Below are positions 16,552-25,396 of a stretch of DNA of 64,000 nucleotides, piece by piece (position 1 is the stretch's first letter; every line of letters begins with the position of its first letter). Position numbers and translations under genes: made by a program. Source of the stretch: Bog-756 sp963699055 (GTDB lineage Bacteria; Actinomycetota; Acidimicrobiia; Acidimicrobiales; RAAP-2); assembly GCA_963699055.1 (NCBI GenBank), contig CAVOTA010000001.1:496001-560000 (forward strand), in the 5' to 3' direction. Under the pieces are notes generated by a model, which worked only from the letters and a program-made list of their open reading frames with translations, ran no database searches and was not told the DNA's origin.

Positions 16552-17742
16552 TCAGACGGTGACGCCCACGCCCATGAGGCCGGCGAGGTTGCCGCCCATG
16601 ATCTTGGCCTTGTCCGCCTCGTCCATGCCCCCCAGCTCGTCCACGTAGGAGATGGGGTCGCCCAGCCCCTCGGGATGGGGGAAGTCGCTGCCGAACAGGA
16701 CGTGGTCGGCCCCCACCAGGTCCACCAGCGCCTGGAGGTCGTCCTCCCAGAACGGGTTGACGTAGACGTTGCGGAGGAACGCCTGGCGCGGGTCCTCGGA
16801 GAATTCCTGCGGCATCTTCTTGTAGACGTCGCCGAGGTCCCCGAGCAGGTTGCGCACCCAGTTGGCCCCGTTCTCGACGGCGGCGACCTTCAGGTCGGGG
16901 AACCGGGTGAAGGCCCCGTGGCACACCATGGCCGCCATCGTGTCGTAGATCGGCCGGCGACCCTGGGACAGGGCGCGGAACGCCGAGGGCTGGAAGGGGA
17001 GGAACTCCGAGTTGGCCTCCCACCAGTTGGCGATCTGGTTGTAGCCGCTGTCCGAGGCGTGCATCCCCACCAGCAGTCCGGCCTCCTGGATGCGCTCCCA
17101 GATGGGGTCGAACTGGGGGAGGCCGGGGGAGAGGGTGCCGCGCAGTCCGGGGACGGGGGCGGGCCGGATGAGGACGCAGCGGGCGCCGCGCTCGATGACC
17201 CACTCGAGCTCCTCGAGGGCCTTGTCCATCATGCCCATGGCGATGACCGGGGTGGCGAAGATGCGCCCCTCGTAGTCGAACTGCCACGTCTCGTACATCC
17301 ATTCGTTGAGCGCGTGGACGATGACCTGGATGAGTTCGGGGTCGTCCTTCATCCGTTCCTCGATGAGGCTGGCGAGCGTCGGGAACATGAGCGCCCGGTC
17401 GATCCCCTGCTCGTCCATGAGCTGCAGCCGGGGCGCCGGCTCCCGGAAGGCCGGCAGGCACTTGATCGGGTCGCCGATGATCTCGCGGTAGGACTTCCCG
17501 TCCGGGTTGCCGTGCCGGTAGTACTCCTCCTGGGCACCGGGTGCGGCGACGACGGCGAACGTCGGGTTGGGGATGTACTCGCTGATCGTGCCCCGCACGA
17601 CGATCTTGGTCCGCCCCTTGATGTCGATGTACTCGATCGCCTTGGCGTACGCCGCCGGCAGGAACTTGGTCAGCGCCTCCTCGGTCTCGTACATGTGGTT
17701 GTCGGCGTCGAAGATCGGAAAGCCGAGATCGCGAGATGCCAC
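16552..17742 (-). CDS. metal-dependent amidohydrolase (amidohydrolase 2 family, TIM barrel)
   Basis: 396 residues. The first strand carries FDADNHMYE, the DxDxH-type metal-binding start of this family. Later landmarks are HASDSGYN, CHGAFTRFPDLKVAAVENGA and the C-terminal FGSDFPHPEGL, where the Asp is a metal ligand. Family members hydrolyse C-N or C-C bonds or decarboxylate. GTG 17742 was chosen because an AAGGGGG run precedes it and upstream codons look non-coding. It is divergent from the small protein at 17994 and convergent with the thiolase-like gene. Confidence 0.86.
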   Translation of the reverse strand: MASRDLGFPIFDADNHMYETEEALTKFLPAAYAKAIEYIDIKGRTKIVVRGTISEYIPNPTFAVVAAPGAQEEYYRHGNPDGKSYREIIGDPIKCLPAFREPAPRLQLMDEQGIDRALMFPTLASLIEERMKDDPELIQVIVHALNEWMYETWQFDYEGRIFATPVIAMGMMDKALEELEWVIERGARCVLIRPAPVPGLRGTLSPGLPQFDPIWERIQEAGLLVGMHASDSGYNQIANWWEANSEFLPFQPSAFRALSQGRRPIYDTMAAMVCHGAFTRFPDLKVAAVENGANWVRNLLGDLGDVYKKMPQEFSEDPRQAFLRNVYVNPFWEDDLQALVDLVGADHVLFGSDFPHPEGLGDPISYVDELGGMDEADKAKIMGGNLAGLMGVGVTV

Positions 17743-17993
17743 GGTGGTCCCCCTTGTCGGTGTGCCCGGTGTCCGACCGGGCGCCGGGTCCCAGGAGCGG
17801 CGCGTGCGGCTCGCCGTACGACGCATCTCTCCTGGCGAGAATGACGTTATCACCGCCGGACCGCCGCCTCAACGGACCCCGGCAGGACCGGGCGCCGACC
17901 CCCGGGCCGTGTCAGGATGCCCTGGTGGGGCGTGGGCGGTCGGTACCGTCGACCGGACGGCGCAGCCGGACGGGACCCCGGAGGAGGGACATC

Positions 17994-18299
17994 GTGGAGT
18001 TGAAGCCGGGGACCCGGTTGCGGAGTCAGGTGTGCGAGACCGAGGTCGTCGTGGTCAAGGTGGGCGACGGCGGCGAGCTGGCCTGCGGTGGGGAGCCGGT
18101 CGTGCCCCTCGACGACGTCCCGACAGGTACGGCGACCCCACGGGAAGGCCACGACGGCGGCACGCTGCTGGGAAAGCGCTACACCGACGAGGCGAGCGGC
18201 ATCGAGATCCTGTGCGTCAAGCCGGGCGCGGGCGCCCTCAGCCTCGACGGCCGGTTGCTGGTGCTCAAGACGGCCAAGGCCCTGCCCTCCTCGGACTGA
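17994..18299 (+). CDS. small conserved protein of unknown function
   Basis: 101 residues. The first half (MELKPGTRLRSQVCETEVVVVKV, gaps allowed) reads as a small beta-barrel with CGGEPVVPL. The second half (LGKRYTDEASGIEILCVKPG) is a second beta-rich repeat. I have an impression of similar small proteins beside acyl-CoA catabolic genes in other actinobacteria, but no function is known to me. GTG 17994 has GGAGGAGGG upstream, which decides the start. It is convergent with the enoyl-CoA hydratase, with a stem-loop between the two stops. Confidence 0.65.
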   Translation: MELKPGTRLRSQVCETEVVVVKVGDGGELACGGEPVVPLDDVPTGTATPREGHDGGTLLGKRYTDEASGIEILCVKPGAGALSLDGRLLVLKTAKALPSSD

Positions 18300-18303
18300 C
18301 GGC

Positions 18304-18320
18304 CGGGCCGGGGCGGCCCG
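18304..18320. terminator. bidirectional stem-loop between convergent genes
   Basis: A perfect 7-base inverted repeat (CGGGCCG / CGGCCCG) with a 3-base loop sits 4 bases after one stop and 14 bases before the opposing stop. It has no T-tract, as is common in high-GC actinobacteria. Confidence 0.5.
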
Positions 18321-18334
18321 TCGTCACGGCCGCC

Positions 18335-19225
18335 TCACGGCTCCGACTTCGTGGCCGGTTGCACCGGCGGGGCCGAACGCCAGTCGGCGATCCCGTCCTC
18401 CACGGTGGCGATGGGCATCCCACCCTGGTGGACCTCGGCCCAGTGGGAGTGGTTCAGCTCGTGGAGCGTGAAGCACGCGTTGAGCGAGTTGTAGAAGCCC
18501 ATGTTGTCGACCGTCTGGTTCACCGACTCCTTGATGAGGAGTGCGGTCATGGTGGGCAGGTCGGCGATCCGGCGAGCGTAGGCGAGCGTCCGGTCGGCGA
18601 GCTCGTCGGCCGGGAAGACCTTGGACACCATGCCCAGCCGGTAGGCCTCGTCGACGTCGAGCGAGTCGCCGGTCAGCATGAGCTCCTTGGTCCGGCGGGG
18701 GCCGAACTCCCACGGGTGGGCGAAGTACTCGACACCGCACATGCCGAGCCGGGTCCCGACCACGTCGGCAAACGACACGTCGTCGGCCGCCACGATGAGG
18801 TCGCAGGCCCACATCAGCATCAGTCCGGCGGCGAACACCGTGCCGTGCACCTGGGCGATGGTGATCTTGCGGAGGTTGCGCCAGCGACGGGTGTTCTCGA
18901 AGTAGTAGTGCCACTCCTGGAGCATCCGCTGCTCGGCCCCGCCGCGGGTGCCCCCGTTGACGAGCCGGGTGGGATGGGGGTTGTCCGAGCTCCACTCGGC
19001 CATGGCCACCTTGGAGCCCATGTCGTGGCCGGCCGAGAACATCGGACCCATGCCGCCGAGGATGACCACCCGCACGGTGTCGTCGGCCTCGGCCCGCAGG
19101 AAGGCCTGGTCGAGCTCGACCAGCAGGCCGCGGTTCTGGGCGTTGCGGGCCTCGGGCCGGTTCAACATGATCCGGGCGATGCGCCCCTCGTCGAGTGTCT
19201 CGTACTGCACGAACTCTTCGGACAT
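18335..19225 (-). CDS. enoyl-CoA hydratase/isomerase (crotonase superfamily)
   Basis: 296 residues. Crotonase landmarks are IMLNRPEARNAQ near the N-terminus, the first oxyanion segment (FSAGHDMGSK) and the second (QVHGTVFAAGLML) followed by CDLIVAADD. It hydrates or isomerises enoyl-CoA. The C-terminal region (SVNQTVDNMG ... HELNHSH) resembles that of the hydratase at 50.9 kb, so the two are related within the family. The start ATG has AAGGAG about 5 bases upstream. It lies downstream of the thioesterase/aldehyde dehydrogenase pair on the same strand. Confidence 0.88.
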   Translation of the reverse strand: MSEEFVQYETLDEGRIARIMLNRPEARNAQNRGLLVELDQAFLRAEADDTVRVVILGGMGPMFSAGHDMGSKVAMAEWSSDNPHPTRLVNGGTRGGAEQRMLQEWHYYFENTRRWRNLRKITIAQVHGTVFAAGLMLMWACDLIVAADDVSFADVVGTRLGMCGVEYFAHPWEFGPRRTKELMLTGDSLDVDEAYRLGMVSKVFPADELADRTLAYARRIADLPTMTALLIKESVNQTVDNMGFYNSLNACFTLHELNHSHWAEVHQGGMPIATVEDGIADWRSAPPVQPATKSEP

Positions 19226-19320
19226 GGCGGCTCCTTGGGGTCGGGGCCGGGTACCGGCCGGACGGATGCTGCGAGGCGGACGGCGACGCGCGCCGTCCGG
19301 GTCCCCCTCCGGAGGGGAAT

Positions 19321-19791
19321 CTAGGGCACCTGGTCGGACGGTGCCGGGGCGATCGAGTAGGCCACGGTGGCGACCGCGCAGAGCGTGCCGGTCCCGGCGT
19401 CGGTGACGTCGACGGTGACCACCGCCGATCGGTTCCCCCGACGGACCACGGTGGCATCGGCCCGGGCCGGTCCGGTGGTCAGGCCCCGCAGGTAGTGGAC
19501 GGTCAGGTCGGAGGTGGCCACGCGGTCGCTCGGGTCGTCGAGGAGCACCGCCCGCCCGGCCACGATGTCGACCAGGGTGGCCAGCAGCCCTCCCTGGAGG
19601 GCCCCCCGTGGGTTGGTCACGCGTCCGTCGAGGTCGAGCTCGACGGCCAGGTCGACCCCGGCGGCGTCGACGTCGACGTCGCGCATGACCAGCCGCTGGA
19701 GCAGGTGGTCACCGGCGGCCAGCACCCGGGCGTGCTCGTCCCGCACCCGGTCCCGGGTCGCCCGACGGTCGTCGTCGGTGGCGGCGGTCAC
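19321..19791 (-). CDS. PaaI-type hot-dog thioesterase
   Basis: 156 residues, a single hot-dog domain. The signature GALQGGLLATLVDIVAGRAV (exactly 20 residues) is the helix of the PaaI/YbdB branch, with an Asp as likely catalytic residue, followed by strands TSDLTVHYLRG and NRSAVVTVDVTD. It would hydrolyse a small or aromatic acyl-CoA. GTG 19791 overlaps the stop of the aldehyde dehydrogenase by 4 bases (GTGA), so the two are translationally coupled: aldehyde to acid and CoA release in one operon. Confidence 0.8.
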   Translation of the reverse strand: MTAATDDDRRATRDRVRDEHARVLAAGDHLLQRLVMRDVDVDAAGVDLAVELDLDGRVTNPRGALQGGLLATLVDIVAGRAVLLDDPSDRVATSDLTVHYLRGLTTGPARADATVVRRGNRSAVVTVDVTDAGTGTLCAVATVAYSIAPAPSDQVP

Positions 19792-21260
19792 CGACCGCCG
19801 GCGATGGTCTTGGTCTCGAGGTGCTGCTCGAACCCCTCGCGACCGTTCTGACGGCCCACCCCGCTGCCCTTGTAGCCGCCGAAGGGCGACGCCGCGTTGT
19901 AGTAGACGCCTCCGTTGACGCTGACCGTTCCGGCCCGGATCCTGCGGGCCACGGCCAGCGCACGCTCCTCGGACGCCGAGGTGACGCCGCCGGAGAGCCC
20001 GAACTCGCTGTCGTTGGCGATCCGCACCGCGTCGTCGTCGTCGCGGAAGGGGATGAGGACCAGGACCGGCCCGAAGATCTCCTCCTGGGCGATCCGCATC
20101 GAGTTGTCGACGTCGGCGAACAGGGTGGGCTCGACGTACCACCCGGTGTCGAGGTGCGCCGGACGGCCGCCGCCGGTCACCAGGCGGGCGCCTTCGGCCA
20201 ACCCCGCGTCGACGTAGCCCAGCACCCGGTCGCGTTGGCGGGCGTTGATCAGCGGACCCATGATGTTGCCCGCGTCGGTGGGGTCGCCGTAGGTGACGCC
20301 CTCCATGGCCGCCTCGGCCAGCTCCACCGCCTCGTCGTAGCGCGACTCGTGGACGAGGGTGCGGGTGAGCATGGCGCACCCCTGCCCGGCGTGCATGCAC
20401 ATGAAGCCGAAGAAGGCCAGCTTCGACTCGACGTCGCCGTCCTCCAGGATGATGTCGGCCGACTTGCCGCCGAGCTCGAGGAACAGGCGCTTCAGGGTGG
20501 GGGCCCCGGCGGCCATGATGCGCCGGCCGGTGGTCGAGGACCCGGTGAAGGAGACCAGGTCGACACGGGGGTCGACGACCAGCTGTTCGCCGATCAGGTG
20601 GTCCGACGAGGCCACCACGTTGACCACCCCGGGGGGGATGTCGGTCTGCTCGGCGATGAGCCGTCCGAGCCGGGTGGCGTTCCACGGCGTGTCGGGAGCC
20701 GGCTTGACCACCATGGTGTTGCCGGTGGCCAGGGCCTGGCCCAGCTTGCCGATGGTGATCTCGAACGGATAGTTCCACGGGATGATGGCGCCCACCACAC
20801 CCATCGGCTCCTTGACCACCCGCTGCCAGCTGGGGACGCCGAAGTTCTGGTTGTCGGGGAGCTCGCGCTCCCACTCGAAGTCGTCGATGTACGCGGCGGG
20901 CCACAGCAGGCCCTCGGCCAGGGGGGCGTCCAGCTGGGCCAGGTAGGTGGTCATGACCGGGCACCCGACCTCCGCCACCAGCTCGGCCCGCAGCTGCTCC
21001 TGCTCACCCACGATCGCCTCGTGCAGCTGGCGCAGGCACCGCTGGCGGAACTCCCGGTCGGTGGACCACGACGTGGAGTCGAACGCGCGCCGGGCACCGT
21101 CGATGGCCCGGTCCATGTCCACGGCCGTGGCGTCGGCCGTCTGCCCGAGGACCTCCTCGGTGGCCGGGTTGACGTTGTCGAACCGGCCACCGTCGGCGGC
21201 GTCGACCAGCTTCCCGTCGATCAGGAGGCGGAACTCCCCGTTCGGTGTGGTGGCGGGCAT
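19788..21260 (-). CDS. aldehyde dehydrogenase (NAD(P)-dependent)
   Basis: 490 residues, full length. Catalytic Cys295 (GQGCAML) and general base Glu262 (LELGGKS) are present, with the cofactor segment PWNYPFEITIGKLG, the FTGSSTTGR turn and the C-terminal PFGGYKGSGVGRQNG. It oxidises an aldehyde to the acid in the cytosol. It is the main gene of an operon that also encodes a PaaI-type thioesterase downstream and, possibly, a 41-residue peptide upstream. Confidence 0.92.
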   Translation of the reverse strand: MPATTPNGEFRLLIDGKLVDAADGGRFDNVNPATEEVLGQTADATAVDMDRAIDGARRAFDSTSWSTDREFRQRCLRQLHEAIVGEQEQLRAELVAEVGCPVMTTYLAQLDAPLAEGLLWPAAYIDDFEWERELPDNQNFGVPSWQRVVKEPMGVVGAIIPWNYPFEITIGKLGQALATGNTMVVKPAPDTPWNATRLGRLIAEQTDIPPGVVNVVASSDHLIGEQLVVDPRVDLVSFTGSSTTGRRIMAAGAPTLKRLFLELGGKSADIILEDGDVESKLAFFGFMCMHAGQGCAMLTRTLVHESRYDEAVELAEAAMEGVTYGDPTDAGNIMGPLINARQRDRVLGYVDAGLAEGARLVTGGGRPAHLDTGWYVEPTLFADVDNSMRIAQEEIFGPVLVLIPFRDDDDAVRIANDSEFGLSGGVTSASEERALAVARRIRAGTVSVNGGVYYNAASPFGGYKGSGVGRQNGREGFEQHLETKTIAGGR

Positions 21261-21336
21261 GTGGAGGCTCCTGTCGTCTGGGGATATCGGGTGGATGGTG
21301 CTCGGGTCGGTGCCGCCCGCAGGTGCGGTGCTGGGC

Positions 21337-21462
21337 TCAGGAAGCGCGTCGGGCGTCGGTGACGGTCACGGTCGTCGACCGGCCGGAGGAGGCGGCCTCG
21401 GCGGTCGACGACACCCCGGCCGCGGGGATCCGGTCGATCTCCACCACGGTGGAATTGGCCAC
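21337..21462 (-). CDS. possible 41-residue small protein upstream of the aldehyde dehydrogenase
   Basis: GTG 21462 has a strong ribosome binding site (GGGGAGGG, 5 bases before the start) and opens a 41-codon frame ending at 21337. The peptide begins MANSTVVEIDRIPAAG and is Ser/Thr/Ala-rich, with no Cys and no membrane segment. It ends 76 bases before the aldehyde dehydrogenase start on the same strand. It could be a real small protein, a leader peptide or a regulatory open frame. I recognise no family. Confidence 0.4.
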   Translation of the reverse strand: MANSTVVEIDRIPAAGVSSTAEAASSGRSTTVTVTDARRAS

Positions 21463-21597
21463 GTGCTCCCTCCCCGTTCCGCCGCGCCGGTCCCGTTCCC
21501 CCGGGATCGACGCGCTCCGGGCGAGTATGGCACGCACTCCGCCGGCGTGTCGGCAGGGACGACGGCGGCGGTACCGGCAGGCGGGGACGGATTGCAG

Positions 21598-21603
21598 TAC
21601 AAC
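21598..21603 (+). promoter_or_regulatory. -10-like element before the acyl-CoA dehydrogenase at 21.6 kb
   Basis: TACAAC ends 8 bases before ATG 21612, within an A/T-richer patch (GATTGCAGTACAAC). The spacing fits leaderless transcription. The match is weaker than at the other sites because the last base is C. Confidence 0.3.
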
Positions 21604-21611
21604 GGTTGCCG

Positions 21612-22772
21612 ATGAACCTGTCCCTGTCCGAGGAGTCGCGGCGCTTCCGCGACGAGCTGCGGCAGTGGCTCGACGCCAACGTCGAGCCCGCGCCGCCGTT
21701 CGTCGACTTCGACGAGGAGTTCGCCTGGGGCCGGCGTTGGCAGGCGCGGCTGGCGGAGGACCGGTGGGTCGGCATCCACTGGCCGGCCGTCTACGGCGGT
21801 CGGGGCGCGTCACCGGTGGAGGTGGCGCTGTTCAACATCGAGTACGCGCGGTCGCGGGCGCCACAGCCCGTCAACCGGACCGGGGTGAACCTGGTGGGCC
21901 CCACCCTGCTCGCCCACGGCGACGACGACCAGCGGCGCCGCTGGCTCCCCGGGATCCTGGCCGCCACCGAGATCTGGTGCCAGCTCTTCAGCGAGCCCGG
22001 CGCCGGATCGGACCTCGCGTCCCTCACCACACGCGCCGTGGCCACCGAGGGAGGCTGGGTGGTCGAGGGCCAGAAGGTGTGGACCAGCTACGCGCAGTTC
22101 TCCCGGTGGGGGATCGCACTGGTCCGCACCGATCCCGATGCCCCGCGCCACCGGGGGATCTCCTGCGTGGCGGTGGACATGTCGGCACCCGGCGTCGAGG
22201 TCCGACCGCTCGTGACCATCACGGGCGAGGCCGAGTTCAACGAGGTCTTCCTCGACGAGGTGTTCGTGCCCGACGACCAGGTCATCGGGGGTGTCCACGA
22301 CGGCTGGCGGGTGGCCAACACCACCCTGGCCCACGAACGGGGCACCACCTTCCCCTTCAAGGAGCAGGTGGTCCACGAGGTGTACCTCGGCGAGCTGCTC
22401 GACCTGGCGGCGGCCAACGGGACCATCGACGACCCGTTCGTGGCCGACCAGCTGGTCGACGCCTACGTGAAGCTCCGGGTCCTCCGACTGCACAACTGGC
22501 GCACCATGACCCGCCTGGCCCGAGGGGAGGCGCCCGGCCCGGAGTCGTCCGTGGTGAAGCTGACCTGGACGGACATGACCCAGACCCTGTCCGACGCCGC
22601 GCTCGCCGTCGTCGGGGACGCCGCCCCGCTGTGGGGCACGGCCACCGGCAACGCCGCCGGTGGCCGCTGGCAGCGCCAGTGGCTGTGGAGCAAGGCGGCG
22701 TCCATCGCCGGGGGGACCTCCGAGGTCCAGCGCACCATCATCGGCGACCGGATCCTGGGACTGCCCCGGTGA
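21612..22772 (+). CDS. acyl-CoA dehydrogenase
   Basis: 386 residues. It carries the FSEPGAGSDLASL loop, the EGQKVWTSYA strand, ITGEAEFNEV and the C-terminal GGTSEVQRTIIGDRILGL. It is closely similar in motif detail to the dehydrogenase at 51.7-53.0 kb (same QKVWTSYAQF and GEAEFNEVFLD blocks), so the two are probably paralogues. ATG 21612 was chosen over TTG 21606 because the family starts at MNLSLSEES. It is first in a three-gene operon: dehydrogenase, aldehyde dehydrogenase and a CrtC/AttH-like protein, each joined by a 4-base GTGA overlap. Confidence 0.9.
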   Translation: MNLSLSEESRRFRDELRQWLDANVEPAPPFVDFDEEFAWGRRWQARLAEDRWVGIHWPAVYGGRGASPVEVALFNIEYARSRAPQPVNRTGVNLVGPTLLAHGDDDQRRRWLPGILAATEIWCQLFSEPGAGSDLASLTTRAVATEGGWVVEGQKVWTSYAQFSRWGIALVRTDPDAPRHRGISCVAVDMSAPGVEVRPLVTITGEAEFNEVFLDEVFVPDDQVIGGVHDGWRVANTTLAHERGTTFPFKEQVVHEVYLGELLDLAAANGTIDDPFVADQLVDAYVKLRVLRLHNWRTMTRLARGEAPGPESSVVKLTWTDMTQTLSDAALAVVGDAAPLWGTATGNAAGGRWQRQWLWSKAASIAGGTSEVQRTIIGDRILGLPR

Positions 22773-24232
22773 CCGGGTCCGGCGGGTCGCATCGCCAGGT
22801 GGCCCGGCTCCTCGTGGGCGGGCAGTGGGTGCGACCGTCGACGTCGGACACCCTGGACGTGGTCGAGGCCCACACCGAGCAGCTGCTGGGTCGGGTGCCG
22901 GTGGCCGCTCCGGCGGACGTCGACCGTGCCGTGGGTGCGGCCCGGGCGGCGTTCGACGACGCAGCGTGGTCCCGGACCACGGTCGACGAGCGGATCGAGG
23001 CCGTCGGCCGGATCGCCACCGGCCTGGGCGAACGGTCCGAGGAGCTGGCGCGGACGATCACCTCGGAGAACGGGTCGCCCATCGGCTTCTCCCGTCTGGG
23101 CCAGGTCGGCGCCCCGATCGACATCATGCGGTCGATGATGGAGCTCGCCGCCGCGTATCCGTGGGAGGCCCGGCGGACGGGCCGCTACGTCGACTACGTC
23201 GAGCGTCGCGAACCGGTGGGGGTGGTGGCCGCCGTCGTGGCCTGGAACGTCCCCCAGGTCCTCATCGCCACCAAGCTCGCCCCCGCGCTCCTGGCCGGCT
23301 GCACGGTGGTCGTCAAGGCGGCCCCCGAGGCCTCGCTGGACGCGGTCCTGCTGGCCGAGGTGGTGGCGGCGGCGGGTCTTCCTCCCGGGGTGGTGTCCGT
23401 CCTGACCGGGGGGGTGGCCACCGGTGAGGCACTCGTGGCGCACCCGGGCGTCGACAAGGTCGCCTTCACCGGGTCGACGGCGGCCGGGCGCCGGATCGCG
23501 GCCGAGTGCGGACGGTCGCTGCGACGGGTGAGCCTGGAGCTCGGGGGGAAGTCGGCCGCCGTGGTCCTGGACGATGCCGACCTGGGACAGCTGGCCAAGG
23601 GACTCCGTTACGCGTCCTTCGTGAACAACTCGCAGGCCTGTGCGGCCCAGACCCGGATCCTCGCCCCGGCCGGTCGGTACGAGGAGGTGGTCGACGCCGT
23701 CGCCACCGCCGCCGCCGAGCTCCCGGTGGGCGACCCGTTCGACCCGCACACCCGGATCGGGCCACTGGTCAGCCGCCGCCAGCGGGAGCGGGTCCGCGGG
23801 TACATCGACGGGGCCACGGCCGACGGGGCCCGGCTGGTGGTCGGGGGCAGCGGCGCCCCCGACGGCCTCGGTGCGGGGTGGTTCGTCCGTCCCACCGTGT
23901 TCGCCGACGTCGACAACGCCATGGCCGTCGCCCGCGAGGAGATCTTCGGCCCGGTGCTGAGCGTCATCCGCTACCAGGACGACGCCGACGCCGTCCGGAT
24001 CGCCAACGACTCCGAGTACGGGCTGGCGGGCTCGGTGTGGACCGCCGACGAGGCGCGGGGGATGGCCGTGGCCCGGGGCGTGCGGACGGGGACGTTCGGG
24101 ATCAACGGGTACGCGCCCGACCCGCTGGCCCCGTTCGGGGGCTACCGGGCGTCCGGCATAGGCCGCGAGTGGGGGGAGGCCGGCATGGACGAGTACGTCG
24201 AACGCAAGGCCGTGCACGGGGTCGGCTCGTGA
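22769..24232 (+). CDS. aldehyde dehydrogenase
   Basis: 487 residues. Glu257 (SLELGGKS) and Cys291 (NNSQACAAQTR) form the active site. It also shows the cofactor segment AWNVPQVLIATKLAPAL and the FTGSTAAGRR turn, and ends with PFGGYRASGIGREWG. It is the second aldehyde dehydrogenase in 4 kb but clearly diverged from the one at 19.8 kb. GTG 22769 overlaps the stop of the dehydrogenase (GTGA). The much longer upstream frame is a shadow of that gene. Confidence 0.92.
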   Translation: MTGSGGSHRQVARLLVGGQWVRPSTSDTLDVVEAHTEQLLGRVPVAAPADVDRAVGAARAAFDDAAWSRTTVDERIEAVGRIATGLGERSEELARTITSENGSPIGFSRLGQVGAPIDIMRSMMELAAAYPWEARRTGRYVDYVERREPVGVVAAVVAWNVPQVLIATKLAPALLAGCTVVVKAAPEASLDAVLLAEVVAAAGLPPGVVSVLTGGVATGEALVAHPGVDKVAFTGSTAAGRRIAAECGRSLRRVSLELGGKSAAVVLDDADLGQLAKGLRYASFVNNSQACAAQTRILAPAGRYEEVVDAVATAAAELPVGDPFDPHTRIGPLVSRRQRERVRGYIDGATADGARLVVGGSGAPDGLGAGWFVRPTVFADVDNAMAVAREEIFGPVLSVIRYQDDADAVRIANDSEYGLAGSVWTADEARGMAVARGVRTGTFGINGYAPDPLAPFGGYRASGIGREWGEAGMDEYVERKAVHGVGS

Positions 24233-25365
24233 CGACCGGGCCGGTGGGGGCGGGGTCGTTCGCCGCCGACGTCGAGCACCACCCCATGTCGGGGTTGGAT
24301 GAGTACCTGATCCACAACCACCCCCATCCGGTCCGGGTCATGTGGACCTCGGACCCACGGGCCTACGAGCGCATGTGGTTCACCTGCCAGGACGACACCG
24401 GCGACCTGCTGGTGGTGGCCGGTATGGGGGTCTACCCGAACCTGGGGACGGCCGAGGCGTTCGCCATCGTGAACCACCGGGGTCGGCACACGACCGTGCG
24501 GGCCCACCGCAAGCTCGGGCTCGACCGGATGGACATGACCGTGGGCCCGCTCACCTTCGAGGTGGTCACCCCCTTCCGCGAATGGCGGATCGCGCTGGGT
24601 GACAACGACTACGGGATCACCTTCGACCTGGCCTGGCTCGACACCAAGCGGCCGGTGTTCCGCAACATCGGGGCCGGCTCCATCGTCGGGACCCGGCCCT
24701 TCGCCGGGGTCGCCGGGTACGACGGGTTCGGCCGCCAGTCGGGGTGGGTGGAGGTCGACGGGGAGCGCCGTGCGGTGACCACCGACCGGTTCTGCGGGAC
24801 CCGGGACCACCACTGGGGCACTCGCGACGGGGTCGGCGGCCGGGCGAACTGGGGCGGCTACCAGCACCCCCATTCGGGGGAGTGGGTCGAGTTCGCCGAC
24901 TACGGCATCTGGGGAGACCACGTGCTCTACAACCTCGGGGATCCCCGGCGCGGTGCGGGGACACTGCGGGACCGGCGGTACCGCCTGCGCTTCGAGCCCG
25001 ACACCCACCTCCTGCACTCGGGCGAGATCGACTACGAGTTCGACGACGGGCACGTGCGCACGGCGACCTTCGAACGGCTGGGCCACCAGATCGCCTTCCT
25101 GCGGTGCGCCATGTACGGGGGGCCGAACGGGGGGACACCCGACGGTGACCTGTGGCAGGGCATGGAGGTCGGCGACGGGGTGGTGAGCGGGGAGACCTAC
25201 GACGTGACGGACCCTGGGGTCCGCGCCCGGATCTGCGGCCTCGACCAGCACCACGCCCGCTTCGTCAGCGAGGGCGAGACGGTGGTGGGCATCGTCGAGC
25301 CCTACGACACGCTCTGCTACGAACTCGCCGTGGCCGGCCGGGGCGGCTTCAGCCTCCTGGAGTGA
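24229..25365 (+). CDS. uncharacterised protein resembling CrtC/AttH-type lipocalin-fold proteins (DUF7064/7065-like)
   Basis: 378 residues, beta-rich throughout. The N-terminal half has YERMWFTCQDDTGD and VNHRGRHTTVRAHRK; the centre has FCGTRDHHWGTRDGVGG. The order of Trp/His-rich strands recalls tandem lipocalin-like domains of hydroxyneurosporene synthase (CrtC) and AttH proteins. There is no signal peptide, so it is probably cytosolic. GTG 24229 overlaps the aldehyde dehydrogenase stop. Its place in the operon suggests binding or hydration of a hydrophobic substrate. Family naming is by resemblance only. Confidence 0.6.
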   Translation: MTTGPVGAGSFAADVEHHPMSGLDEYLIHNHPHPVRVMWTSDPRAYERMWFTCQDDTGDLLVVAGMGVYPNLGTAEAFAIVNHRGRHTTVRAHRKLGLDRMDMTVGPLTFEVVTPFREWRIALGDNDYGITFDLAWLDTKRPVFRNIGAGSIVGTRPFAGVAGYDGFGRQSGWVEVDGERRAVTTDRFCGTRDHHWGTRDGVGGRANWGGYQHPHSGEWVEFADYGIWGDHVLYNLGDPRRGAGTLRDRRYRLRFEPDTHLLHSGEIDYEFDDGHVRTATFERLGHQIAFLRCAMYGGPNGGTPDGDLWQGMEVGDGVVSGETYDVTDPGVRARICGLDQHHARFVSEGETVVGIVEPYDTLCYELAVAGRGGFSLLE

Positions 25366-25396
25366 CCGCGGCGACCTGGCCGGCGGGAGGCACCGG

